Assembly: GCF_004526345.1 (NCBI RefSeq)
Contig: NZ_CP038213.1
Coordinates: 1,364,001 to 1,428,000, forward strand
Direction of reading: 5' to 3'
Length of the DNA: 64,000 nucleotides
Source of the DNA: Ornithinimicrobium flavum
GTDB lineage: Bacteria; Actinomycetota; Actinomycetes; Actinomycetales; Dermatophilaceae
Made by a program: the position numbers and the translations under genes. Below are positions 25,676 through 34,168 of this stretch, in pieces; the stretch's first letter is position 1, and each line of letters starts with the position of its first letter. The notes below the pieces were generated by a model. It was not told the origin of the DNA. It saw only the letters and a program-made list of their open reading frames with translations, and did not search any database.

Positions 25676-27520
25676 TCAGTACCGCTCGCGCGGAGGGAGA
25701 CGGATCTCCTCCCGGAAGCCGTTCTCCGTCAGCGTGCGGTCGTAGGTGTCACCGTCGCCCTCGGGGACGATGGTGGTGTCCCAGCTCAGCCCCACGTTCT
25801 GGCGCTCGATGAGGGGCTGGCCGTTCTCGTCCCGCAGCCAGTCGCCGGTGGCCGGGTCCGCCCAGTGCCCGAAGGTGTCGCCCTGGGTCCGCAGCTGGTT
25901 GATGTGGCCGAGCTCGTGGAAGAGGATGACGACCGGGGGCGTGTGGGTGTGCCCGCGGGGGTCGGTGGTGTGGGCGATCCCCATCCGGAAGTCCGGGTTG
26001 ATCATGACCTCACCCTCGGGGGTCGCGTAGCCGTTCGGCTCGCTCATCTCGATGAAGGTCACCTTCTCCTTGCCCCAGCCGAAGAGGCCGCCCGACTCCT
26101 CGTAGTTGCGGATCTGCGCCTCGATCATCGCCTGCCCGGCCTCGCTGGAGGCCAGCATCTGCAGGTCGGCGAGCATCCGCTCCTTGAACGCCTCGGAGCC
26201 GTCGACCTCGAACTCCAGCCACTGCGTGTAGTACTCCTCCGACGGGATCTCGACGACGATCGTGGTGCCGGTCCCCACCGTCGTGTCGCCCTCCTCGATC
26301 GTGAGCTTGTTGTCACCCAGACCGCCGTCGACGGTGTCCGTGCCGGAGCCGGCATACATCGTGTCGTCGCCGAGACCGCCGAACATCCTGTCGTCCCCGA
26401 ACCCGCCCGACACCGTGTCGTCGCCGGCGCCGGCCAGCATCAGGTCGTCGTCGCGTCCTCCCTCGAGGTAGTCGTGTCCCTCGCCGCCGGAGATGGTGTC
26501 CGAGCCGCCCATGCCGTAGAGGATGTCGTTGCCCAGGCCCCCGAAGACCCGGTCGGCACCCCCGCCGCTGTCGACGTAGTCGTGCCCGGCCCCGCCGTCG
26601 ACGAAGTCGTGCCCGCCGCCGGTCTCGACCGTGTCGTCGCCCGAGCCGCCGAAGGCCTCGATCCTCCCGGTGGCGTCCTGGGCCTCGACCCGGTCGGTGC
26701 CCGCCCCCGTGAGACGCACGTCCACGCGGACGCCCGGTCCGACCCGGATCGTGTCCGACCCGCCACCGGTGTTGATCACGACGTCCTGCCCGGCGGGGAT
26801 GCGGATCGTCTCGATCAGGCACTGCGTGTCGGTGTTGTAGGTGAACGTCAGGATCGTCTCGCCGGTGCTCGGGTCGACGGTGACGTCGACACTGGTCGGG
26901 TTCGTGCCCGTGGTGACGGTCGTGGTGTCCCCGAGGGTCGTCTGCATCGGGGCGAAGCCGTTGCCGGCCGGCACGTCCCACAGCGGCCGACCGTTCGCGG
27001 GAGCGTGCCAGGTCTGCGAGAGCGTGTGCGCCGCCGACGCCACCCCGTCGAACGCCCTCCTGTGCCCCCTGATCTCCTCCCGGGCCGCCTCGAGGAGCTG
27101 ACGAGCACGGTTGAACTCGCGGGCGATCTGCGGCCGCTCCTCGTCGTCCGGGAACTCGAAGGTCACCGTGCCACCACCGCGCGACACCAAGGTCATGCCG
27201 GAGATCGCGCGGGCGTAGGAGGTGTCGAGATCGGTCCGCAGCCCGGTGATGATGTCGTGGATGGCACCGAGCGACGTCCTGACCTGGGTCGCCATCTCCC
27301 TGAGCTCGTCCAGCCCCGCGGACACCGTCGGTGCGTAGGCGTGGTATCCCTCGGCGTACGTGCCCTCCCAGGCGCCAGCCACCCGCTCGCGCACGGAGGT
27401 CGTCGTGGACGAGGCGGAGGCGGCGCTGCTGATCAGGGACCGCCAGCCGTCCTCCGCCGTGGCCAGCCACGAGGGGTCGTCGTCCAGGTCCCAGACGTCG
27501 GGGCGTCGGATGATCGTCAT
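25676..27520 (-). CDS. Large multidomain protein: WXG-like N-terminus, RTX calcium-binding repeats, M91-type zinc metallopeptidase
   Basis: 614 residues from ATG 27520 (a start 15 codons earlier is less likely). Residues about 1-170 are helical with a WXG-type motif (W51-E52-G53) and no signal peptide. Residues about 250-405 contain roughly a dozen RTX nonapeptides such as GGSGDDTVE, GGAGHDYVD and GGLGNDILYG, expected to fold as a calcium-loaded beta-roll. The C-terminal about 180 residues contain LFHELGHINQ (H535, E536, H539) and a downstream ERQNVGL, resembling the NleD-like M91 metallopeptidases. The layout suggests a type VII-like secreted toxin or effector. It is the third gene of a tight minus-strand set with a lipoprotein and a small helical protein; no immunity gene is obvious. 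Confidence 0.78.
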   Translation of the reverse strand: MTIIRRPDVWDLDDDPSWLATAEDGWRSLISSAASASSTTTSVRERVAGAWEGTYAEGYHAYAPTVSAGLDELREMATQVRTSLGAIHDIITGLRTDLDTSYARAISGMTLVSRGGGTVTFEFPDDEERPQIAREFNRARQLLEAAREEIRGHRRAFDGVASAAHTLSQTWHAPANGRPLWDVPAGNGFAPMQTTLGDTTTVTTGTNPTSVDVTVDPSTGETILTFTYNTDTQCLIETIRIPAGQDVVINTGGGSDTIRVGPGVRVDVRLTGAGTDRVEAQDATGRIEAFGGSGDDTVETGGGHDFVDGGAGHDYVDSGGGADRVFGGLGNDILYGMGGSDTISGGEGHDYLEGGRDDDLMLAGAGDDTVSGGFGDDRMFGGLGDDTMYAGSGTDTVDGGLGDNKLTIEEGDTTVGTGTTIVVEIPSEEYYTQWLEFEVDGSEAFKERMLADLQMLASSEAGQAMIEAQIRNYEESGGLFGWGKEKVTFIEMSEPNGYATPEGEVMINPDFRMGIAHTTDPRGHTHTPPVVILFHELGHINQLRTQGDTFGHWADPATGDWLRDENGQPLIERQNVGLSWDTTIVPEGDGDTYDRTLTENGFREEIRLPPRERY

Positions 27521-27533
27521 CGTGGTGCCTCCC

Positions 27534-27857
27534 TCAGACGGCGGTGTGCCGGTGGCGTCCGCCACCGCCTCCGCCTCCGGTGCTGTTCATCGCCGAGTCG
27601 ATGTCGCGCGAGCCGCGCTGCAGGTGGTAGCCGTCGTCGGCGATGGTCGCCTGCAGGTTGGCGGCCGCCCGGATCATCGCGTCCACCGCCTGGCTGTAGG
27701 CCGTCTCCACGCCGGTCCCCATGGCGGCGCGGGTCGCGACGTTGCTCGGCATGCTCTGGTGCTGAGCCATCGAGGTGCGGCCTGCGTCCATCGTCATCGA
27801 GGCCGTCATCAGCTGGTTGCCGCAGTCGTTGAGAGTTGCCGGGTCGCCTCCGACCAT
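27534..27857 (-). CDS. Small helical WXG100-like protein, putative secretion partner
   Basis: 107 residues from ATG 27857. Predicted all-helical (PATLNDCGNQLMTASMTM, then VETAYSQAVDAMIRAAANL) and of WXG100-like size, but with no W-x-G; it ends in a Gly-run and RHRHTAV tail. It lies 13 bases upstream of the RTX-metallopeptidase gene and 11 bases downstream of the lipoprotein gene, so they form one operon. By analogy with LXG/WXG systems it may be a co-secreted or targeting partner of the effector; this is inference. Confidence 0.6.
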   Translation of the reverse strand: MVGGDPATLNDCGNQLMTASMTMDAGRTSMAQHQSMPSNVATRAAMGTGVETAYSQAVDAMIRAAANLQATIADDGYHLQRGSRDIDSAMNSTGGGGGGGRHRHTAV

Positions 27858-27868
27858 GTGCCCGTCTC

Positions 27869-28543
27869 CTACTCGTGGTCGGGCAGCCCCAGCGGCCCGG
27901 TGCACACGAGCGCACGGCCGGGGCTGTCCATGGTGATCTCGTCGTTGTACGCCGTGGGGCCGGGGGACGGTGCAACCTGCACGCACACCTCCACCTCGGT
28001 CGGGGTCGCGGTGAGCGGCTGCTCGTCGTGGACCATCGCCTCGCTCACCTCGGGGAGGTCACCGCGCAGCGGGAGCGGCACGGACATCTCACCGTCCAGG
28101 TGCCCGCCCGGGTCGACCAGCACGGCGGGCGCCCGCCACGGGGCGTAGAGCAACGTGCCGGGGGTGGTGCTGAAGACCTGCTTGGACAGACGGGCCACGT
28201 CGGGCGAGGCCTGCGAGACCCAGACCGACTCCGGCTCCCGCGGGGCCGTGCTGCTGCCGGACTGGTCGTGGCCCCGCTCCGTGAGGACCAGCAGGGGGGC
28301 GTCCCCGTCGTTGGTGACGGTGTAGGACACCCGAAGGCCCTCATCGTCGCGGAGGACCGTGGCCTCGATGCTGGCCCGGGCGGACGCCGGCTCTGTGGTC
28401 ACTGCAGCCTCCTGCGGGGACGGGGTGGTCACGGTCGTGGGACCGGACGGTGAGGTGCCCGGGCCGGTCCCCGGCCCCGCCCCACCGCAGGCCGACAGCG
28501 CCAGGCACAGCCCGGCAGCAACGATCCACCCCGTGCCCCTCAT
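27869..28543 (-). CDS. Lipoprotein of unknown function
   Basis: 224 residues from ATG 28543. A lipoprotein signal ends in LALSACGG with the acylated Cys at position 19, followed by a Gly/Pro/Thr/Ser-rich tether and a globular part with YTVTNDGDAPLLVLTERGHD, which looks like a beta-sandwich of the kind found in extracellular adhesive or accessory proteins. It heads the three-gene minus-strand set with the WXG-like and RTX-metallopeptidase genes. It could be a surface receptor, anchor or immunity protein for that system. Confidence 0.65.
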   Translation of the reverse strand: MRGTGWIVAAGLCLALSACGGAGPGTGPGTSPSGPTTVTTPSPQEAAVTTEPASARASIEATVLRDDEGLRVSYTVTNDGDAPLLVLTERGHDQSGSSTAPREPESVWVSQASPDVARLSKQVFSTTPGTLLYAPWRAPAVLVDPGGHLDGEMSVPLPLRGDLPEVSEAMVHDEQPLTATPTEVEVCVQVAPSPGPTAYNDEITMDSPGRALVCTGPLGLPDHE

Positions 28544-28629
28544 GCGCTCGACCCTAACCGACCTCCGACGTGGCGGCGAGACGACATACCCTCGGACAGG
28601 ACGGCGAGAGCTCGAGGAGAGGGACGACG

Positions 28630-30096
28630 ATGGAAGCAGTGGTGGAGCACCCCCGCGACTGGGGGATGCTGATCGGCGGCGAGTGGGTCGACGCGGTGGC
28701 GGGGGAGCGGATCGACGTCATCACCCCCATCGACCGGCACCAGGTCATCGCCACCGTGCCGCGGGCGCGGGAGGCCGACGCGGACCGGGCGGTCGCCGCC
28801 GCCCGCGAGGCCTTCCCGGCCTGGGCGCAGCTGCCCTTCACCAAGCGGGCGCGGGCCCTGGCGCAGGTCGCCGACCGGCTCGAGGAGGCGGTGGAGGAGC
28901 TGGCGGTGCTCACCGCGATCGACACCGGCAACGCGATCCGCACCCAGGCCCGGCCCGAGGGCACGATGCTCGTGGAGTCCTTCCGCTACTTCGCCGGGCT
29001 GGCCGGCGAGGTGAAGGGCGTGACCCTGCCGACCGCGCCCGACCAGCTGCAGTACACCCGACGTCAGCCGCTCGGCGTCGTCGCCGCCATCCTGCCGTGG
29101 AACTCCCCGCTGATGATCGTGGCCTTCAAGCTGCCGGCGCTGCTCGTCGCGGGCAACACCGCCGTGGTCAAGGCCGCCGAGGACGCGCCGCTGTCGGTGC
29201 TGCGGATGGCCGAGATCGCCTCCGAGGTGCTGCCGCCCGGGGTGCTCAACGTGGTCACCGGTTACGGCGCGGAGATCGGCGAGTCCCTGGTGGTGCACGA
29301 CGACGTGGACAAGGTGTCCTTCACCGGGTCCACCGCCGTCGGCTTCGGGGTGGGGGCCAAGGCCGGGGGTCGGCTGGCCCACCACTCCCTGGAGCTGGGC
29401 GGGAAGTCGCCGTGCATCGTCTACCCCGACTCCTGCACCGACGAGGTGGTGGAGCAGGTCCTGCTCGCCTCCCGCTTCGCCCGCCAGTCCCAGTCGTGCA
29501 CCACCGGCTCCCGGCTCTTCCTGCACGAGGACATCCACGACGAGTTCCTCGAGAAGTTCGTCGCGCGCGTGGCGCAGCTCAAGGTCGGGGACCCGCGCGA
29601 GGAGGACTCCGACATCGGCTGCATCATCAACGCCAAGCAGTGGGAGCGGGTGCAGGGCTACATCGAGGACGGTCTGGCGCAGGAGGGCGTGCGGGTCGTC
29701 CACGACGGTCGCGAGTCGCTCACGATGGGCGAGCCCGGCTTCTACCACGCCCCGATGGTCCTGGCCGGCGTAGGCAACGACTGGCGGATCGCCCGCGAGG
29801 AGATCTTCGGCCCGGTGCTGTCGGTCATCCCCTGGCGGGACGAGGACGAGGTGGTGCGGATGGCCAACGACACCCACTACGGGCTCGCGGCCTTCGTCTT
29901 CTGCCAGGACCTGGGCGCCGCGCTGCGGACCGCCCACCGGATCGACTCCGGGTGGGTGCAGGTCAACCAGGGCGGTGGACAGGTGGTGGGCCAGTCCTAC
30001 GGCGGGATGAAGCAGTCCGGGCTGGGGCGTGAGTTCTCCCTCGAGGGCATGCTCGAGGGCTTCACCCAGATCAAGCAGATCAACGTCAAGCTCTGA
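28630..30096 (+). CDS. NAD(P)-dependent aldehyde dehydrogenase
   Basis: 488-residue ALDH from ATG 28630, preceded by AGGAGAGGG. The general base is E255 (LELGGKS) and the catalytic Cys is C290 (SQSCTTGSR). LPWNSPLMIVAFKLPALLVA and IFGPVLSVIPW are class hallmarks. It is related to betaine/hydroxy-aldehyde dehydrogenases. It starts an apparent operon with an acyl-CoA dehydrogenase and an SDR, suggesting oxidation of an aldehyde or hydroxyacid-type substrate; the actual compound is unknown. Confidence 0.88.
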   Translation: MEAVVEHPRDWGMLIGGEWVDAVAGERIDVITPIDRHQVIATVPRAREADADRAVAAAREAFPAWAQLPFTKRARALAQVADRLEEAVEELAVLTAIDTGNAIRTQARPEGTMLVESFRYFAGLAGEVKGVTLPTAPDQLQYTRRQPLGVVAAILPWNSPLMIVAFKLPALLVAGNTAVVKAAEDAPLSVLRMAEIASEVLPPGVLNVVTGYGAEIGESLVVHDDVDKVSFTGSTAVGFGVGAKAGGRLAHHSLELGGKSPCIVYPDSCTDEVVEQVLLASRFARQSQSCTTGSRLFLHEDIHDEFLEKFVARVAQLKVGDPREEDSDIGCIINAKQWERVQGYIEDGLAQEGVRVVHDGRESLTMGEPGFYHAPMVLAGVGNDWRIAREEIFGPVLSVIPWRDEDEVVRMANDTHYGLAAFVFCQDLGAALRTAHRIDSGWVQVNQGGGQVVGQSYGGMKQSGLGREFSLEGMLEGFTQIKQINVKL

Positions 30097-30112
30097 GCCG
30101 GGAGACCCGCCG

Positions 30113-31297
30113 ATGACCTCCAGGACCACGCCGCCCCTCGCCCCGCTCGAGCTCTTCGCCGTCGACCGGCTGATCGGCGAGGAGGAGCGCGACATCCAGG
30201 CCACCGTCCGCGCGCTGGTCGCCGAGCGGGTGCGCCCGCACCTGGCGGAGTGGTTCGAGGCGGGGCACGTGCCCGTCCGCGAGCTGGCGCCGGAGCTGGG
30301 CCGGCTGGGTCTGCTCGGCATGCACCTGCAGGGGTACGGCTGCGCGGGGACCAGCGCCACGGCATACGGGCTCGCCTGCCTGGAGCTGGAGGCCGGCGAC
30401 TCCGGCGTCCGCTCGCTGGTGAGCGTGCAGGGGTCGCTGGCGATGTTCGCGATCTGGCGCTGGGGGTCGGAGGAGCAGAAGCAGCAGTGGCTGCCGCGGA
30501 TGGCGGCGGGGGAGGCGATCGGGTGCTTCGGTCTCACCGAGCCCGACTTCGGCTCCGACCCGGGAGGTATGCGGACCCGCGCCGTCCGCGACGGGGACGA
30601 CTGGGTGCTCACCGGCACCAAGATGTGGATCACCAACGGGTCGGTCTCCGACGTCGCGGTCGTCTGGGCGCAGACGGACGAGGGGATCCGGGGTTTCGTC
30701 GTGCCCACGGACACGCCGGGGTTCTCCGCGCCGGAGATCGGGCGCAAGCTGTCCCTGCGGGCCTCGATCACCAGCGAGCTCGTGCTCGACGGCGTCCGGC
30801 TGCCGGCGGACGCCGTCCTGCCCGAGGTGCGGGGGCTCAAGGGGCCGCTGTCCTGCCTCAACGAGGCTCGGTTCGGCATCGTCTTCGGTGCCGTCGGGGC
30901 CGCCCGCGACTGCCTGGAGGCGAGCATCGCCTACGCGCAGGAGCGCGACATCTTCGAGCGGCCCCTGGCGGGATACCAGCTCACCCAGGCCAAGCTCGCC
31001 GACATGACCCTGGAGCTCGGCAAGGCCATGCTGCTCGCGCTGCACCTGGGGCGCCTCAAGGACGAAGACGCCCTGAGGCCGGAGCAGATCTCGCTGGGCA
31101 AGCTCAACAACGTGCGCGAGGCCATCGCCATCGCCCGCGAGTGCCGCACGATCCTCGGCGCCGCCGGGATCACCCTGGAGCACCCGGTCATGCGGCACGC
31201 CAACAACCTCGAGTCGGTGCTCACCTACGAGGGCACCTCCGAGGTGCACCAGCTCATCATCGGGCAGGCGCTGACCGGGCGCCCTGCCTTCCGGTAG
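30113..31297 (+). CDS. Acyl-CoA dehydrogenase, glutaryl-CoA dehydrogenase-like
   Basis: 394-residue flavoenzyme from ATG 30113, 16 bases after the ALDH stop. Signatures: CFGLTEPDFGSDPGGM, GTKMWITNGSVSDVAVVWA, LNEARFGIVFGAVGAA and, at the catalytic Glu, VLTYEGTSEVHQLIIG. The ARFGI segment and overall layout resemble glutaryl-CoA dehydrogenases, which oxidise and decarboxylate glutaryl-CoA, but other short dicarboxyl-CoA substrates are possible. Works with an electron-transfer flavoprotein not encoded here. Confidence 0.85.
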   Translation: MTSRTTPPLAPLELFAVDRLIGEEERDIQATVRALVAERVRPHLAEWFEAGHVPVRELAPELGRLGLLGMHLQGYGCAGTSATAYGLACLELEAGDSGVRSLVSVQGSLAMFAIWRWGSEEQKQQWLPRMAAGEAIGCFGLTEPDFGSDPGGMRTRAVRDGDDWVLTGTKMWITNGSVSDVAVVWAQTDEGIRGFVVPTDTPGFSAPEIGRKLSLRASITSELVLDGVRLPADAVLPEVRGLKGPLSCLNEARFGIVFGAVGAARDCLEASIAYAQERDIFERPLAGYQLTQAKLADMTLELGKAMLLALHLGRLKDEDALRPEQISLGKLNNVREAIAIARECRTILGAAGITLEHPVMRHANNLESVLTYEGTSEVHQLIIGQALTGRPAFR

Positions 31298-31306
31298 GAC
31301 GAGATC

Positions 31307-32071
31307 ATGCGGAGCGGCACCGTGCTGGTGACCGGGGTCGGCCGTCGACGGGGGATCGGCGCGGCGATCGCGCTGCGCCTGGCCGAGCAGGGATGGGACC
31401 TCGCCCTGAGCCACCACCGCTCCTACGACGACCGGGTGGGGCTCGAGCAGGGCCCGGACGACCCGCACGAGGTCGCCGACCGCTGCCGGGCCGCCGGCGC
31501 CACGGTCGAGCTGGTGCCGGGCGACCTGGCCGACCCGTTCGTCCCCGCACGGCTGGTCGCCGCCGCCGGCGGGCGGGGGGATCTCACCGCCCTGGTGCTC
31601 TCGCACGCCGAGAGCGTGGACTCCTCGATCCTCGACACCACCCTGGAGAGCTGGGACCGGCACTTCGCCGTCAACGCCCGGGCGTCCTGGCTGCTCATCA
31701 AGGCCTTCGCCGAGCAGCTGCCGGAGCGCGTGCGGACCGCGCGTGCGGGCCGTGTGGTGGCCCTGACCAGCGACCACACCGCGCACAACCTGCCGTACGG
31801 CTCGAGCAAGGGGGCACTGGACCGCATCGTCGTCGCCACGGCGATCGAGCTGGCCGACCGGGGGATCTCCGCGAACGCGGTCAACCCCGGACCGATCGAC
31901 ACCGGGTGGATGGACGACGAGACGCGCACGGCCCTGGCCCGGCGGATGCCGGCAGGGCGGCTGGGGACGCCTCAGGACACCGCCGACCTGGTCGCCTTCC
32001 TCCTCTCCCCGGCCGGGGGCTGGGTCACCGGTCAGGTGCTCCACAGCGACGGCGGGTTCTCCGCCGGGTGA
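31307..32071 (+). CDS. Short-chain dehydrogenase/reductase
   Basis: 254 residues from ATG 31307. A slightly unusual cofactor loop (LVTGVGRRRGIGAAIA) is followed by the catalytic YGSSK, NAVNPGPIDTGWM and the C-terminal GGWVTGQVLHSDGGF, all of classical SDR type. It lies 9 bases downstream of the acyl-CoA dehydrogenase. Resembles FabG-like or sugar-alcohol dehydrogenases; substrate unknown. Confidence 0.87.
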   Translation: MRSGTVLVTGVGRRRGIGAAIALRLAEQGWDLALSHHRSYDDRVGLEQGPDDPHEVADRCRAAGATVELVPGDLADPFVPARLVAAAGGRGDLTALVLSHAESVDSSILDTTLESWDRHFAVNARASWLLIKAFAEQLPERVRTARAGRVVALTSDHTAHNLPYGSSKGALDRIVVATAIELADRGISANAVNPGPIDTGWMDDETRTALARRMPAGRLGTPQDTADLVAFLLSPAGGWVTGQVLHSDGGFSAG

Positions 32072-32083
32072 CGAGCGCCTCGG

Positions 32084-32994
32084 CTAACCCAGCTGGACCG
32101 GGAGCAGTCCACGTGGTGTCTGAGCGGCGACGGCCGCGAGGGCGTCGTCGAGGTGCGGATGGCGGAAGGCGTAGCCCGTGCGCAGCAGGACGGCGGGATG
32201 GACCCACCGGCTCTTGAGCACGAGCTCCTCCTCCGTCCGGATGATGCGCGCGCCGGCCGCGAGGGTCCAGGCCGGCAGCGGGACGCCGACGGGGCGGCCG
32301 AGGTGGCGGCGCACCGCGGCCATGAGCTGGGCGTTGGTGACCGGGTGCGGGGTGGCGAGGTTGACCGGTCCGCTGATCTGCGGGTGGTCGACGAGGTGTC
32401 GCACCGCGCCGTGGACGTCGTCGATGTGCACCCAGCTGAACACCTGGTCCCCGTCGCCCTGGGCCCCGCCGAGACCGATCCTGGCCAGGTTGATGAGCGG
32501 GTTGAGCGCTCCTCCGCCGGGGCCGAGGACGATGGCGGTGCGGAGGGCGATCCTGCGCACCGGGACCGGAGCGTCATACAGCTCGTGCTCCCAGGCGCGG
32601 GCGACCGCGACGGAGAAGCCGGCGCCCAGCTCTCCGGAGCCCTCGTCCTGCGGACGGTCTCGTGCGTCGCGGTAGATGGTGCCGGTGCTGGAGTTGATCC
32701 AGACCGGTGGTGGGGAGGAACAGCCGGCCAGGGCGGCGCCGAGAGCCTTGGTGGTCTCGGTCCGGGAGGCGAGGATGGCGTCCGCGTTGCGCTTGGTGTA
32801 CCGGCAGCTCACCGAGCGGCCGGCCAGGTTGACCAGCGCGACGCTGCCCTCGAGGACGGGCCGCAGGTCCTCGCCCACCGGGCGTCACCACCGGTCCTGC
32901 CGATGGTGCGCACGGTGAACCCGTCGCGGGTGAGGGACCGCTGCAGGTGCTGCCCGAGAAAGCCGGTGGCTCCGGCGATGACGATGGTGCTCAT
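32084..32994 (-). pseudogene. TIGR01777-type NAD-dependent epimerase, frame broken near 32876
   Basis: SDR-fold epimerase-family protein (TIGR01777, YfcH-like). The N-terminus from ATG 32994 reads MSTIVIAGATGFLGQHLQRS with the GxxGxxG motif and continues to TIGRTGGDARW. The frame then fails, while GEDLRPVLEGSVALVNLAGR to the C-terminus lies in the next frame. Inserting one G in the GGG run at about 32874-32876 joins them (ARW-GEDLRP). If no change is made, a shorter protein from GTG 32878 would lack the cofactor-binding end. The start overlaps the TetR stop (ATGA), so both form one operon. Confidence 0.82.
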
Positions 32995-33671
32995 GGGTCG
33001 TTCCTGTCCGTGGTGGGCGTGGCCAGCTGGTCCACGAGGGTGAAGACGTCGGCGGCCAGCCGGCGGCCGACCGGGAGCCGGCTCAGCGCCACCGTGCGGG
33101 CGACGATCGGTGCCAGCCCGTCGACGAGCTGGCGGGTGCGTCGCTGGTCCGGGGAGGGGTCGGTGACCCAGTGGAGGGTGACCCCGAGGTAGGCCAGCCA
33201 CAGCAGCTCCGGCAGCCGCGCGTGCGAGGTCGGCGACCGGGTGCCCCTCGAGGACGCGAGCACCTGAGCCATGAGCGCCGTGGCCGCCGAGCGGGCGGGG
33301 CCGGACTCGGTCGAGAAGGGGCTGACGGGGGAGGAGCGTGACAGGGCGACGTGCAGCATCGTCGACCCGAAGGAGTGGTACGGGCCCATCGTGTCCAGGC
33401 CGGTGTGCAGCACGGTGCGGAGGTTCTCCGCCAGCCCCGCTCCCTCGCGCAGCAGCGGTGCCGCCCGCTCCCGGTGCTCCTGCTGGATGCGGACGTACAG
33501 CTCGTGGACCAGCGCGTCCTTGCCCTCGAAGTAGTAGTACGCGCTGCCCTGGGAGACCCCGGCCTCCGTGGCGATCAGGCGCATCGTCGTGGCCTCGTAC
33601 CCCCGCTCCCGGAACAGGCGCAGCGCGGTCTCGACCAGCAGCTCGCGCGTCCGTTCGGCCTTGGCACTCAT
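32991..33671 (-). CDS. TetR-family transcriptional regulator
   Basis: 226 residues from ATG 33671. The N-terminal DNA-binding domain has the helix-turn-helix MRLIATEAGVSQGSAYYYFE at about 27-46. The ligand domain carries HTGLDTMGPYHSFGSTMLHV. A perfect 20-bp palindrome lies 19 bases upstream of the start, the likely self-operator, shared with the divergent small membrane-protein gene. It is followed by the epimerase gene with a 4-base overlap. Confidence 0.9.
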   Translation of the reverse strand: MSAKAERTRELLVETALRLFRERGYEATTMRLIATEAGVSQGSAYYYFEGKDALVHELYVRIQQEHRERAAPLLREGAGLAENLRTVLHTGLDTMGPYHSFGSTMLHVALSRSSPVSPFSTESGPARSAATALMAQVLASSRGTRSPTSHARLPELLWLAYLGVTLHWVTDPSPDQRRTRQLVDGLAPIVARTVALSRLPVGRRLAADVFTLVDQLATPTTDRNDP

Positions 33672-33690
33672 GGTCTGGAACCTACACCAG

Positions 33691-33710
33691 GTTTTGAACG
33701 CGTTCAAAAC
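33691..33710. promoter_or_regulatory. Perfect 20-bp palindrome, probable TetR operator
   Basis: GTTTTGAACGCGTTCAAAAC is fully self-complementary and sits in the 77-base gap between tetR and the divergent DUF6653-like gene. AT-rich arms around a GAACGCGTTC core stand out against the surrounding GC-rich sequence. Confidence 0.8.
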
Positions 33711-33718
33711 AGGGGTGA

Positions 33719-34168
33719 CACGCTCACCCGCTGAGCGCCTGGTCCAGGTTGCTGAGCGCACCCCTGCTCCTGGTGCCGCCCTGGACACGGCGCTGGTGGC
33801 TGTACCTGCCCCTCGGTGCCTGGTTCGCGGTCAACCCGGTGATGACGCCGCCGGCTCAGGACACGTCGTCCTTCGCGACCCGGGCGATCCTGGGCGAGGA
33901 GTCCTGGACCAGGCATCCCCTGTCCGAGCCGAAGGTCCTGGCGCTGTCGGAAGCAGCCACTGTGTCACTGGCCGGCGCCATGGTGGCGAGCTACCGGCTA
34001 GGCCGCAGCCTGCGTCGCGTCCTCGCCCGCGACGAGTGGCTGGACAGTGGACCCTGGAGCGCGATCCGTCAGGAGTCCTGGGGCCAGTTGTCCCGGACCT
34101 CGGCCCCGCCCTCGACGACCTCCTCCTCCTCACCGGGCTCGTCCGTCCAGGAGTCCTTCGGGCGGTAG
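33719..34168 (+). CDS. DUF6653-like small membrane protein, 5' end unclear
   Basis: In-frame residues from 33719 read HAHPLSAWSRLLSAPLLLVP, then WWLYLPLGAWFAVNP and TSSFATRAILGEESW, which resemble DUF6653-type membrane proteins. An in-frame TGA (33716-33718) stands immediately before, and the only usable start is TTG 33749, which would remove the conserved HAxPxSxW segment. The C-terminal part after about 34040 does not look family-like and runs into the 3' end of the opposite gene. It is probably N-terminally disrupted, or its start is misread through an indel. Divergent from tetR across the palindrome, so likely the regulated target. Confidence 0.45.
   Translation, partial: HAHPLSAWSRLLSAPLLLVPPWTRRWWLYLPLGAWFAVNPVMTPPAQDTSSFATRAILGEESWTRHPLSEPKVLALSEAATVSLAGAMVASYRLGRSLRRVLARDEWLDSGPWSAIRQESWGQLSRTSAPPSTTSSSSPGSSVQESFGR

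Noticed and set aside
26300..26720. Intergenic repeat or CRISPR in the 26 kb region
   Set aside because: The periodicity is the coding signature of RTX nonapeptides.
24806..27832. Very long plus-strand open frame opposite the RTX-protease and ERCC4 genes
   Set aside because: It is antisense to well-supported genes; composition is Val/Gly/Arg-rich shadow sequence without domains.
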